Below are positions 9,299-18,320 of a stretch of 64,000 bases of DNA, in pieces. A program made the position numbers and the translations under genes. Positions within the stretch are counted from its first letter, which is position 1; each line of letters begins with the position of its first letter. The stretch is from G963667675 sp964291545 (GTDB taxonomy: Bacteria > Chloroflexota > Dehalococcoidia > Lucifugimonadales > UBA3495). Under the pieces are notes generated by a model, which ran no database searches, was not told the origin of the DNA, and was given only the letters and a program-made list of their open reading frames with translations. The DNA lies in the NCBI GenBank assembly GCA_964291545.2, contig OZ219860.1, positions 124,001 to 188,000 of the forward strand, read 5' to 3'.

Positions 9299-9431
9299 AG
9301 GGTGGGTCTGAAATGACGGGGGCCCAGGCCGTCCGGGCGGGGGGATGTGGGAGCGCTCCCCTACCCCTAAATGGGAGGAAATGAAAGCAAATGAAAGGCA
9401 ACTCAAAATTTCCATCAAGAGGTGAACCAAA

Positions 9432-9791
9432 ATGAACCAGCTATCCTACGTCAGGTCTCGCATCAACGCCCTCCGCCGCAAATTCGCCCTGGAGGTATCC
9501 CTCGTCCGCCTCCGCCCCATGGTCGACGACCACTGCCTCCAATGGACCATCGCCCGCGCCGAACGCCGCTCCGCCCCCGACGACCTTGCCTTCTTCCGCA
9601 AGGTCGCTGCCGCCGGATTCCGCCTCCCGACCTTCACGGCCGCCCACAGCTACCTGCAGCGTTGCCTCAAAGAAAAAACCGTACCCGGCATCGAGCATCT
9701 CCTGGGTGCCCTGCTTCCCTGGGCCGTAGCTCGCGGTCTCGTTGTTCCGTCCGCTGACCCACCACCCCTGCCGGCTCCCCAAAGCGCATAA
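9432..9791 (+). CDS. Small hypothetical protein
   Basis: 119 residues, which I do not recognise. It is basic at the N terminus (SRINALRRKFALE), then has a mixed helical region (LAFFRKVAAAGFRLPTFTAA), a conserved-looking YLQRCLKEK segment and a Pro-rich tail. No signal peptide or membrane segment is seen. An AGAGGTG precedes the ATG. It stands alone at the edge of the repeat region and ends just before the ffh promoter. Its position among mobile-looking repeats leaves open that it is a repeat-associated gene. Reality as a gene is likely but not certain. Confidence 0.55.
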   Translation: MNQLSYVRSRINALRRKFALEVSLVRLRPMVDDHCLQWTIARAERRSAPDDLAFFRKVAAAGFRLPTFTAAHSYLQRCLKEKTVPGIEHLLGALLPWAVARGLVVPSADPPPLPAPQSA

Positions 9792-9795
9792 GGCG

Positions 9796-9801
9796 TATAA
9801 T
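9796..9801 (+). promoter_or_regulatory. Candidate -10 box of ffh
   Basis: TATAAT, 59 bases upstream of the ffh start, in the gap after the small hypothetical gene. No clear -35 is visible. Confidence 0.4.
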
Positions 9802-9860
9802 GCAGTGGGTTGGCCCAAGGCCTGTCCAATATCCGATAGTTTATGGCTAGGACGTAACTA

Positions 9861-11187
<1,327 letters not shown>

Positions 11188-11195
<8 letters not shown>

Positions 11196-11790
11196 TCCTG
11201 CCGCCCAAAGTGGCCGAGGCCAGGTTGGTGTACGCCGCTCCCTGTGGACCAAGGTCGCTCCGGACCAAGTGCACCTCCTCGACCAACCAGGGCTGGGACG
11301 CTTCAATCAAACAGGTAGCGACGGCCCTGCCCAAGCGTGAACGTTGCGCACTACTCGCCCGTTCCTGCACCCGGCCAAGGGTCAGATGGGGCGCAAAGGG
11401 ACGCTTCTCCGGGGCGAAGCCCAGGCCGGCCATAGCCGCCTCGATGGCAGCCTGTAGCTTAATCAAGGGATCCAAGTCGCCCTGCACTCCCGCCCAAACC
11501 ACCCTGGGCCTGCTCTCGTTAGGGAACACGCCCAGTTCAGACAGTGTCAGCTCAAACGGGACCAGGTCACGGCAGGCCAGCCGCATTCCCTGGGCGATGC
11601 CGTCCACCCGGCCGGCGTCGACGTTGCCCAGGAACTTCAGGGTCAGGTGCAGTCCGTCCAGATTGACCCACCGCACGGCTCCGGGCGCCACTGCCGACAC
11701 ACGTTGGACCGTAGGCTCCAGCACCCGTTGCGCTTCCGGCGGGACGGACAGGGCGATGAAGGCCCTCAGCGTCCCCTGCGGTCCGCTCAA
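11188..11790 (-). CDS. thpR: RNA 2',3'-cyclic phosphodiesterase (LigT/2H family)
   Basis: A 2H phosphoesterase that opens 2',3'-cyclic phosphate RNA ends. The two signature H-x-T motifs are visible as LHLTLKFLG and PHLTLGRV. The N terminus TLRAFIALSVP is typical. I place the start at TTG 11790, because its TTGA overlaps the TGA stop of the upstream glycosylase gene, a classical coupled arrangement. An ATG at 11832 would add 14 residues that match nothing expected. The product is 200 residues. Confidence 0.85.
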
Positions 11791-12341
11791 CCGGTCAGTT
11801 CCTGCCGGAGTTCCCCGAGCCGGTCGTACCAACCTGCCAGGTCGGCCACAGAGTACACGGCGTTGGCCGGACTGGGGTTGGGCACAACGAAGACATGGGT
11901 CCGGCCTATCTTGTGCTGCTGCCGGCCAAGGGCGGGCTTTTCACCGATGCCCTCGGCGTACTTCAAGTATGCAGAATAGGCGGTGATGCCGTGAAAACAG
12001 GCTATCAGCGGCTGGTATTGCAGCAGCTTGCCCTTGAGCGCCGGGGCCCATCGCCGATAGTCGGCTGCTCTCAGGCCGGACGCCTGCGGAGTGGGCCGTT
12101 TGACCACGTCGGTGAATCCGATGCCGTGGTCAAGCAGGGAGGCGTCGTCTTCGGGAGACAATTCCCGGCCTACGAGGGATGACCGGTTGAGGGCCGCCCA
12201 GAACCTGTTGCGGGGGTTGGCGAAGTAGTGGCCCGCCTCCACGGAATAGCGGGATGGGTTCAGGCCGACGAACACTATGTCGAGGCCCTCACGCAGGTAG
12301 TCCCTAAGAGTGGCAGGCTGTTCCATGAGTTGCCGCCGCAA
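11787..12341 (-). CDS. mug: Mismatch-specific uracil/thymine DNA glycosylase (MUG/TDG type)
   Basis: Removes uracil or thymine opposite guanine. MUG-family motifs are present: the catalytic-loop Asn in VFVGLNPSRYS (about 23-33), the HYFANPRNRFW substrate pocket, GIGFTDVVKRPT, and the intercalating loop VVPNPSPANA near the C terminus. 184 residues; Met6 is an alternative start. It forms a coupled pair with thpR. Confidence 0.88.
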   Translation of the reverse strand: MRRQLMEQPATLRDYLREGLDIVFVGLNPSRYSVEAGHYFANPRNRFWAALNRSSLVGRELSPEDDASLLDHGIGFTDVVKRPTPQASGLRAADYRRWAPALKGKLLQYQPLIACFHGITAYSAYLKYAEGIGEKPALGRQQHKIGRTHVFVVPNPSPANAVYSVADLAGWYDRLGELRQELTG

Positions 12342-12385
12342 GCCGCCCCGACCGAGCAGTCGGGGCGGTTGAAGTTAGCAAGCTA

Positions 12386-13351
12386 CTACTGGAAGTGGGG
12401 CATGATCTCGCGGGAGAACCGCTCCGCCATTTCCACTTGTTCGGAGGGGCTCCGGGCGGGGAAGCCCCCCAGGAAACTCTGCACGCCCGAGTCCAGGTAC
12501 TTCTGGATGTCATCTATAATCTGCTCGGTGGAGCCGGTCAGCCTGGTGCGGTCGGGTCCGGGGTTATCGTCAAACACGATGTTGCAAAGCATGACGATCT
12601 CCACGGCATCCTCGGGGCGCCCGGCTTGGACGGTCATCCTGCGCATTCGAGCTACGGCAGCTTCCATTTGTTCGGGTTCCAGAATGGTCCGCCCCCCGCT
12701 GGTGGGTGTGGGGCGTGCGCCGTAGGGGACCCATCCGTCGCAGTACTTAGCGGCTCGGCGCATGGCGGGCCCGGTGTGGCCGCCGACATAAATGGGGGGA
12801 TGGGGCTTCTGGACCGGCTTGGGGTAGAAGCCGGCGCCGGTGACCTGGAAGAACTCCCCTTGGAATTCGGGGTCTTCCTTGGTCCATAGTTCCTGGTAAA
12901 GCTGGATGTACTCGTCGGTAACCTTGCCCCGCTGCTCGTAGGTGTCCAGGCCAAGGTACTCGAACTCCTCCCTCATCCAGCCGACGCCAACGCCCAGGAT
13001 CAGTCTCCCTTCGGACAGGACGTCCAGCGTGGCCAGTTGCTTAGCGGTAACCACCGGATGGCGGTAGGGAATGATGAGGACGTTGGTGGCCACCCGCAGC
13101 TTGGTGGTGCAGCCGGTAACGAAGGTGAGCGCGGTTATTGAGTCCAGATAGGTCCCCCTGGGGCTAAAGGGGGTCTCTCCGTCGGCGGTATAGGGGTAAC
13201 GGGACGCGATGCTGTGGGGTATAACCAGGTGGTCGCTGCACCATACCGAATCGTACCCCAAGTCTTCCGCCCTTTGGGAAATGAGCTTGATGTTTTCCGG
13301 GGTGGCGTTAACGCCGGTAGTCGGCAGATTCTGTCCAAATTTGACGGCCAC
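12386..13351 (-). CDS. LLM-class F420-dependent oxidoreductase
   Basis: A 321-residue TIM-barrel protein of the luciferase-like monooxygenase superfamily, F420-dependent subgroup. Typical elements are GQNLPTTGVNATPENI at the N terminus, LGYDSVWCSDHLVIP, LRVATNVLIIPYRHPVVTAK (the F420 phosphate side), LGVGVGWMREEFEYLG and PPIYVGGHTGPAMRRAAKYCDGW. The substrate cannot be told from sequence. It is a single gene, divergent from mnmA. Confidence 0.88.
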   Translation of the reverse strand: MAVKFGQNLPTTGVNATPENIKLISQRAEDLGYDSVWCSDHLVIPHSIASRYPYTADGETPFSPRGTYLDSITALTFVTGCTTKLRVATNVLIIPYRHPVVTAKQLATLDVLSEGRLILGVGVGWMREEFEYLGLDTYEQRGKVTDEYIQLYQELWTKEDPEFQGEFFQVTGAGFYPKPVQKPHPPIYVGGHTGPAMRRAAKYCDGWVPYGARPTPTSGGRTILEPEQMEAAVARMRRMTVQAGRPEDAVEIVMLCNIVFDDNPGPDRTRLTGSTEQIIDDIQKYLDSGVQSFLGGFPARSPSEQVEMAERFSREIMPHFQ

Positions 13352-13496
13352 GTCACACCTCCTTCGCGTCTAACAGAGTAGATATAAGGGGTTTGCGGCG
13401 ATAGTATACCATGGTGTTTTGCCGCGGGAAGCGTCTCCGGCTCGGTTGAAGGCTAACTGAGGCTATGCTAGGCTGGAACGGGAGGCATACCGGAAA

Positions 13497-14624
13497 ATGG
13501 CCAAGAAAGTGGTCGTCGCCATGAGCGGCGGCGTTGATTCGTCGGTGGCGGCGCTGCTGCTGCACCAGCAGGGTTACGACGTGGTTGGCGTAACCATGAA
13601 GCTCTACGCCCTGGACCAGGACGACCTGCCCGCCCACTACAAGGGCTGCTGCTCGCTGGACGACGTGGAAGACGCCCGTGCAGTGTGCCGGGCCCTGGGA
13701 GTCCCCCACTACGTTCTCAACGTTCAGGAGGAGTTCCAGGCTCACGTCATCGACTACTTCTGCTCCGAATACCAGAAGGGGCGTACCCCGCATCCCTGCA
13801 TAGCCTGCAACGACAAGATAAAGTTCGACTTCCTGATGCGCAGGGCCGCGGTGATGCAGGCCGACTACGTGGCCACCGGCCACTATGCCAGCATTCAGCG
13901 CACTGCCGCGGGCGCGACGCTGAAGAAGGCCGTGGACCAGGACAAAGACCAGTCTTACGTGCTTTTCGGCATGGGACAGGAACAGCTGGCCCATACCCTG
14001 ATGCCGGTGGGCGAGTTTTCCAAGAAAGACATCCGCCAAATGGCCCTGGATGCCGGATTCCCGAACGCCGACAAGCCGGACAGCCAGGACATATGCTTCA
14101 TCCCCTTCGGCGATTACAAGGCGTTCTTGCAAGACCGGGTGGAGCCGACGCCCGGCGAGATTGTGGACACGGAGGGTAGGGTACTAGGCAGCCACCGGGG
14201 CATCGAGTTCTTCACGGTGGGACAGCGGCGCGGCCTGGGAATCGCGACTGGCGAGCCGATGTTCGTTCTCAAGGTCGAGCCGGAAACCGGTCGGGTGGTA
14301 GTTGGGCCCGAGGAGTCCCTTTACCAGAATAGCCTTTGGGCTTCGCGGGTGAATTACGTGCTTGGCAGGCCGCCGGAGGGTCCGGTGGAGGTCAGCGTGA
14401 AGATCCGCTACAAGGCCGAGGAGGCCGACGCGACGCTGCATCCCAGGCCCGACGGGGCGTTGGTCCAATTCGAACGTCCGCAGCGGGCCGTTGCGCCAGG
14501 CCAGGCGGCGGTTTTTTACCAGGGAGACCTACTCTTGGGCGGTGGCATCATCGAAAGGGATGTGCCAGAGGATGAAGGGCTTTGCATGGGCTTAGGGGCT
14601 GTTGCCGAAATGCCGGCGGTCTAG
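13497..14624 (+). CDS. mnmA: tRNA-specific 2-thiouridylase MnmA
   Basis: Thiolates U34 of tRNA-Lys, Glu and Gln. The N-terminal PP-loop is AMSGGVDSSVAA (8-19). The catalytic Cys pair is in HPCIACNDKIKF (near 100) and DSQDICFIPFGDYK (near 200). The tRNA-contact motif ATGHYA and the C-terminal beta barrel with TVGQRRGLGIA and AVFYQGD are present. The length of 375 is standard. Its 3' end abuts rnhB and begins a run of four genes on the plus strand. Confidence 0.95.
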   Translation: MAKKVVVAMSGGVDSSVAALLLHQQGYDVVGVTMKLYALDQDDLPAHYKGCCSLDDVEDARAVCRALGVPHYVLNVQEEFQAHVIDYFCSEYQKGRTPHPCIACNDKIKFDFLMRRAAVMQADYVATGHYASIQRTAAGATLKKAVDQDKDQSYVLFGMGQEQLAHTLMPVGEFSKKDIRQMALDAGFPNADKPDSQDICFIPFGDYKAFLQDRVEPTPGEIVDTEGRVLGSHRGIEFFTVGQRRGLGIATGEPMFVLKVEPETGRVVVGPEESLYQNSLWASRVNYVLGRPPEGPVEVSVKIRYKAEEADATLHPRPDGALVQFERPQRAVAPGQAAVFYQGDLLLGGGIIERDVPEDEGLCMGLGAVAEMPAV

Positions 14625-14634
14625 GCGGGCCCTT

Positions 14635-15270
14635 ATGCCGGACCTATCTTTGGAAAAGAGCCTCGCGGCTCGTGGATACCGGCTGGCGGCGGGGGTGGAC
14701 GAGGTAGGCCGCGGGCCCTTGGCCGGGCCAGTGATGGCTGCCGCGGTCATACTGCCGCCGGGGCTGACCGGAGACGAGCCTTGGCTGGAACTTCTAGACG
14801 ACAGCAAGGCGTTGACCCCGACACGGAGAGCCAAGGCCGACGCGGCAGTACGCGAGTACGCTTTGGCGGTGGCCCTGGGCTCCGCCTCTACTGAAGAGAT
14901 CGACGACGTGGGAATAGCACAGGCGGGCATCTGTGCCATGATGCGGGCGGTCGCCAACCTGCCCGTTACCCCGGAGCATCTTCTGCTGGACTTTGTGCAC
15001 ATGGAGCGGTGCCATCTTCCGTTCCAGACCGTCGTCAAGGGGGACAGCATCAGCTATTCCATCGCGGCGGCATCCAACGTGGCCAAGGTCGCAAGGGACC
15101 GGTGGATGGAGGAGGCGGACGGACTGTACCCGGGGTATGAATTCGCTCGCAACAAGGGCTATCCCACCGCTCGGCACCGGGCCCGGCTGATGGAGGTTGG
15201 CCCCTGCGCCATCCACCGTCGCTCGTTTGGACCCGTGCAAGAGGCAGCGTCGCGGTGGGAGGTCGCCTGA
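14635..15270 (+). CDS. rnhB: Ribonuclease HII
   Basis: Cleaves RNA in RNA-DNA hybrids, including single ribonucleotides. The catalytic acids are in AGVDEVGRGPLAGPV, LDDSKALTPTRR and LLDFVHM. The GDSISYSIAAASNVAKVARD block and the YPTARHRARL motif also fit. The start is set at ATG 14635, ten bases after the mnmA stop. An upstream in-frame ATG at 14602 would overlap mnmA and add 11 arginine-rich residues. The product is 211 residues. Confidence 0.94.
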   Translation: MPDLSLEKSLAARGYRLAAGVDEVGRGPLAGPVMAAAVILPPGLTGDEPWLELLDDSKALTPTRRAKADAAVREYALAVALGSASTEEIDDVGIAQAGICAMMRAVANLPVTPEHLLLDFVHMERCHLPFQTVVKGDSISYSIAAASNVAKVARDRWMEEADGLYPGYEFARNKGYPTARHRARLMEVGPCAIHRRSFGPVQEAASRWEVA

Positions 15271-15271
15271 C

Positions 15272-15640
15272 ATGCCCACACCCCGCACGAAACTGGGAAC
15301 GTGGGGCGAGTCGTTGGCCAGCCGGTTTCTGCTGGACAAGGGATATCGCATCGTGGCTTCCAACTACCGCAACCGCCACGGCGAGGTGGACATCGTGGCG
15401 CGTGACGGAGAGGAACTGGTGTTCGTAGAAGTGCGCACCCGGCGTCCGGGCGGCTACGGCGCGCCGGAGGAGTCCCTGTCGCCGGCCAAGGTACGAAGGC
15501 TGGTGAATACCTGCCATGAGTACCTACAGGAAAGGGAGCTGGAAGGGGCCCCATGGCGGGTCGACCTGGTGTGCATCTACCTGGGCCAACGCGGGCGAGT
15601 GGAAAACGTGCATCACCTGCCCCACGCTGTCGAAGTCTGA
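15272..15640 (+). CDS. YraN/UPF0102 family endonuclease-fold protein
   Basis: 122 residues. The family has a restriction-endonuclease-like fold and is commonly linked to rnhB. Seen here are GTWGESLASRFLLDKGYRI, then NYRNRHGEVDIVARDGEELVFVEVRTR with the D...E-x-R core of the fold. The start is ATG 15272, one base after the rnhB stop. A longer frame from 15197 runs inside rnhB and is not credible. The cellular role of the family is not settled. Confidence 0.88.
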   Translation: MPTPRTKLGTWGESLASRFLLDKGYRIVASNYRNRHGEVDIVARDGEELVFVEVRTRRPGGYGAPEESLSPAKVRRLVNTCHEYLQERELEGAPWRVDLVCIYLGQRGRVENVHHLPHAVEV

Positions 15641-15646
15641 CCCCTG

Positions 15647-16774
15647 ATGGCCAGCGATACTACAGATGCGATTGTTGTTGGCGGAGGCATAATAGGGTGC
15701 CTGACCGCCTATTTGCTGGCTCGCGAGGGCCTTAGCGTGACGTTACTGGAGGCGGACGCAGTGGGCAGCCACGCCTCCGGGTTTGCCTTCGGGGAGCTGG
15801 GAGTGCTGGACGGGGCCGGGCTACCCCATCCTCTTTTGGACTTCAGCGTCTGGTCGTTTCGACAGCACGAGCCGCTGGCGACAGAACTCAGCGGCGTGTC
15901 TGGGGTACCCAACTATTACCAGCGTTCGGAGCGGTTGAAGCTGGCGTTCGACGAAGAGTCAGTCCAGGAATACCAACGGGACTTGGAGTGGCAGAAGAAG
16001 CTGTCGGACTTTCAGCTCCAGTGGCTCAGTCCGGAGGAAGTGGTCAAGGTCGAGCCTATGGCCAGCGCCAACACCCTGGGGGCGGTGCACGTCGACGGAA
16101 CGGCCTCTTTGGAGCCTTACCGGTATACCCTGGCTGCCTGCCAGGCGGCAGAGCGGGCCGGGGCGCGGGTACTCCTGCGCCGGGTCACTGGTCTCTTGAC
16201 CGGCTGCGGCCGGCGCCTGGGGGTAATGCTGGAAGGAGGGGGACGATTGGAGGGCGGAATAGTTGTGCTGTCCCAGGGCCCGTGGACCGGCGAGGCCTCG
16301 GTCTGGTGCGGGGTCGACATACCGGTGCGGCCCCTGAAAGGCCAGATTCTACGACTTCAGCACCAGGGCCCCCCTGTAAAAGCCACCCTGGCCTGGGAGG
16401 GCAGCTACGCGACCAGCAAACCCGACGGGCTGGTCTGGGCGGGAACGACGCAGGAAGAGGTTGGGTTCGACGTCCATCCCACAGACGAGGCTCGCAATAG
16501 CATCATGAGCGACCTGCTGACGATGGCGCCGGGACTGGCCGAGGCCCAGTTGGTGCAGCAGACGGCATGCCTCCGGCCGCTGTCGGCGGACGGGCTGCCC
16601 ATAGTTGGCCAGGTCCCCGGTTGGGACAGTCTTTTCGTGGGCACGGGAGCGGGACGCAAGGGACTGCTGTGGAGCACCGGCATGAGCTACGCCTTGCGGG
16701 ACTTGATTGTTAAGGGCAGCACAGAGGTGCCGGGTGTGGAGCATTTGGACCCGGGACGGTTTGCCGGAGGTTAG
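15647..16774 (+). CDS. FAD-dependent oxidoreductase (DAO/glycine oxidase type)
   Basis: A 375-residue flavoprotein of the D-amino-acid oxidase superfamily. The dinucleotide-binding motif GGGIIG is at 12-17, followed by a beta strand ending in LLEAD. The GTASLEPYRYTLAACQAAERAG segment and the C-terminal FAD motif GLPIVGQVPGWDSLFVGTGAGRKGLLWS are typical. It oxidises an amine or amino acid that I cannot name. It starts six bases after yraN and overlaps the convergent ComB-family gene by four bases. Confidence 0.85.
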   Translation: MASDTTDAIVVGGGIIGCLTAYLLAREGLSVTLLEADAVGSHASGFAFGELGVLDGAGLPHPLLDFSVWSFRQHEPLATELSGVSGVPNYYQRSERLKLAFDEESVQEYQRDLEWQKKLSDFQLQWLSPEEVVKVEPMASANTLGAVHVDGTASLEPYRYTLAACQAAERAGARVLLRRVTGLLTGCGRRLGVMLEGGGRLEGGIVVLSQGPWTGEASVWCGVDIPVRPLKGQILRLQHQGPPVKATLAWEGSYATSKPDGLVWAGTTQEEVGFDVHPTDEARNSIMSDLLTMAPGLAEAQLVQQTACLRPLSADGLPIVGQVPGWDSLFVGTGAGRKGLLWSTGMSYALRDLIVKGSTEVPGVEHLDPGRFAGG

Positions 16775-17466
16775 GAGATATCTTCTTTTCTGGCTACCAG
16801 CAGGCCCTTTTCCCTGGATACGCGCATGGCAAAGGGAAAGCGGTTGATTTGCAGGGCCAGCTCCACGTCCTTGGGGTGGAATTGCGGCTGGCTGTCATCG
16901 AAGAATTTCTGGGTCTGGCCGCCGGTCATAATCAGACTGCGCACCGCATCGGGGTCCGGGTTCCGCCCCTCCAGTAGATTTCGCAGGTATAGGGCGCATT
17001 GCTCGTCCTCGTCGGAGCGGTGTGCGCCGCGGTCCCCCATGGCAACGATTGACACCATGCGGGGGTTGTCTCGCCGCACCGCCGTAGCCGTGGCAGTAGC
17101 CGTTACCAACGAGCCCAGGTAGATAGTCTCGGCGTTGATTGCTGCTGTCACTCCCACCGTTCCGGCGCGGGTGGACTGGACGATGGTCTTGCCAGCCACG
17201 TCTGCCTGGGAGATTTCGTAAGGAGAATTGCCGTAGTCGAACCCGTCAGGCCGCTTGCCGTCCACCTCGCCCATGATGATGAGGTCGCCACCGTCTTGGT
17301 GACGGAGTTCCAGCGCCTTCTCGACCTCGGCGACGAGGATGATTTCCGCAGCGCCCCGGTGAAAAGCCATGGCCGCGGTGGTGAAGGCGCGGAAGACGTC
17401 GACGATGATAGCAGTGCCTTGAGCTTTCTTAGCACCCTTAACGAGGCTGTCCAGCCGTATCTCCAT
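16771..17466 (-). CDS. 2-phosphosulfolactate phosphatase family protein (ComB-like)
   Basis: About 231 residues. ComB hydrolyses 2-phosphosulfolactate in coenzyme M synthesis of methanogens; bacterial homologues are common and their role is often unproven. The N terminus IIVDVFRAFTTAAMAF matches the family, as do VQSTRAGTVGVTAAI and VAMGDRGAHRSDEDEQCALYL. The start is set at ATG 17466; an upstream start at 17499 adds 11 poorly conserved residues. No other CoM genes are nearby. It is divergent from the HemQ-like gene. Confidence 0.78.
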   Translation of the reverse strand: MEIRLDSLVKGAKKAQGTAIIVDVFRAFTTAAMAFHRGAAEIILVAEVEKALELRHQDGGDLIIMGEVDGKRPDGFDYGNSPYEISQADVAGKTIVQSTRAGTVGVTAAINAETIYLGSLVTATATATAVRRDNPRMVSIVAMGDRGAHRSDEDEQCALYLRNLLEGRNPDPDAVRSLIMTGGQTQKFFDDSQPQFHPKDVELALQINRFPFAMRVSREKGLLVARKEDIS

Positions 17467-17502
17467 AGCTATTCCTGACCTACTGTTGCCGTTGCCCAAT
17501 CG

Positions 17503-17530
17503 TGGACAACATGCGGGAAGTTGCTATTAT
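17503..17530 (+). promoter_or_regulatory. Promoter of the HemQ-like gene
   Basis: TGGACA, 16-base spacer, TATTAT; each hexamer differs from consensus by one base. It lies 62 bases upstream of the ATG in the divergent gap. Confidence 0.6.
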
Positions 17531-17592
17531 ATATTCTGACCCAACCGGGTGATATCGCGCAGCCCGGCGGCAGGCCGGGAGGGTGTTGAAAA

Positions 17593-18291
17593 ATGGCGGC
17601 TCAACAGGAAAGACGTGACTTCGTCAAACATTCGTTCTTCAAGGTGTCCCCGGAGTGGAGACGGTTGCCGGAGGCCGAGCGGGAGGACAGCAAGGACCAG
17701 ATCGCCGAAGTTGTGGCGGAGTTTTCGGACCGAATAACGGTCGGCTCGTACAGCCTGGGGGCTACGCGTGGCGACGTGGACTTTCTACTGTGGAAAATCT
17801 GCCCAACGCTGGAACCCATAAACGAGTTGCTTGCGCAGATCAACCGCACGCGGCTGGGCCAGTTCCTGACCATGCCCCACTCTTATCTGTCGATGACCAG
17901 GAAGTCACCCTACGTCGATGGGCACGAGCACCAGGGCCAGGAGGGCGCCGGGAGCACTATGCGGATTCTCGGGCGTAAGTACCTGTTCATCTATCCGTTC
18001 GTCAAGACTCACGACTGGTACCAGCTGCCTATGGATGAGCGACGACGGATTATGGGCGAGCACTTCGTCATAGGGCACCGCTATCCGGATGTGAAAATCA
18101 GCACTGCATACTCGTTTGGCCTGGACGACCAGGAGTTCGTGTTGGGGTTCGAGAGTGACGACGCGTCGACGTTCCTGGAGCTGGTGGAGGACCTGCGCAG
18201 TTCGGAGGCGCGGCCCTATACGCTAAGAGACACGCCTATCTTTACCTGCGTCAACAAGCCCTTGAGGGACTGCCTGGAAGATCTAGGCTGA
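17593..18291 (+). CDS. Chlorite dismutase/HemQ family haem protein (probable coproheme decarboxylase)
   Basis: 232 residues. The C-terminal half carries the family core: YLFIYPFVKTHDWYQLP, RRRIMGEHFVIGHRYPDV with the proximal His, and YSFGLDDQEFVLGFE. HemQ-type enzymes of Gram-positives and relatives decarboxylate coproheme to haem b and use the Tyr in this YP motif. Chlorite dismutation would need a distal Arg that I cannot confirm. The HemQ role is inferred from length and motif pattern; no other haem genes are in the window. A good promoter lies at 17503-17530. Confidence 0.8.
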   Translation: MAAQQERRDFVKHSFFKVSPEWRRLPEAEREDSKDQIAEVVAEFSDRITVGSYSLGATRGDVDFLLWKICPTLEPINELLAQINRTRLGQFLTMPHSYLSMTRKSPYVDGHEHQGQEGAGSTMRILGRKYLFIYPFVKTHDWYQLPMDERRRIMGEHFVIGHRYPDVKISTAYSFGLDDQEFVLGFESDDASTFLELVEDLRSSEARPYTLRDTPIFTCVNKPLRDCLEDLG

Positions 18292-18303
18292 GCAGGCGCA
18301 CCG

Positions 18304-18317
18304 GGCGGCCGGCCGCC
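18304..18317. terminator. GC hairpin between convergent genes
   Basis: A perfect 14-base palindrome GGCGGCCGGCCGCC between the ends of the HemQ-like and aconitase genes. It could fold on either strand. No T-run follows, so it is a weak terminator candidate. Confidence 0.35.
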
Positions 18318-18320
18318 GGG

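Larger units (their letters stand above)
8099..9431. other. Non-coding region rich in dispersed palindromic repeats
   Basis: About 1.3 kb without a credible gene; the open frames are proline- and arginine-rich and match no family I know. It holds several copies of an element that begins GTCATTCCGAG and ends GAGGAATCTAAA, in both orientations. It also has a short hairpin TTCCGGC/GCCGGAA (8665-8684), three GGGACAT motifs at 10-bp spacing (8281-8307), and two A-rich stretches containing AAATGGGAGGAAATGA near 9009 and 9369. The promoter of the Rad50-like gene must lie at the left end. Confidence 0.7.
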
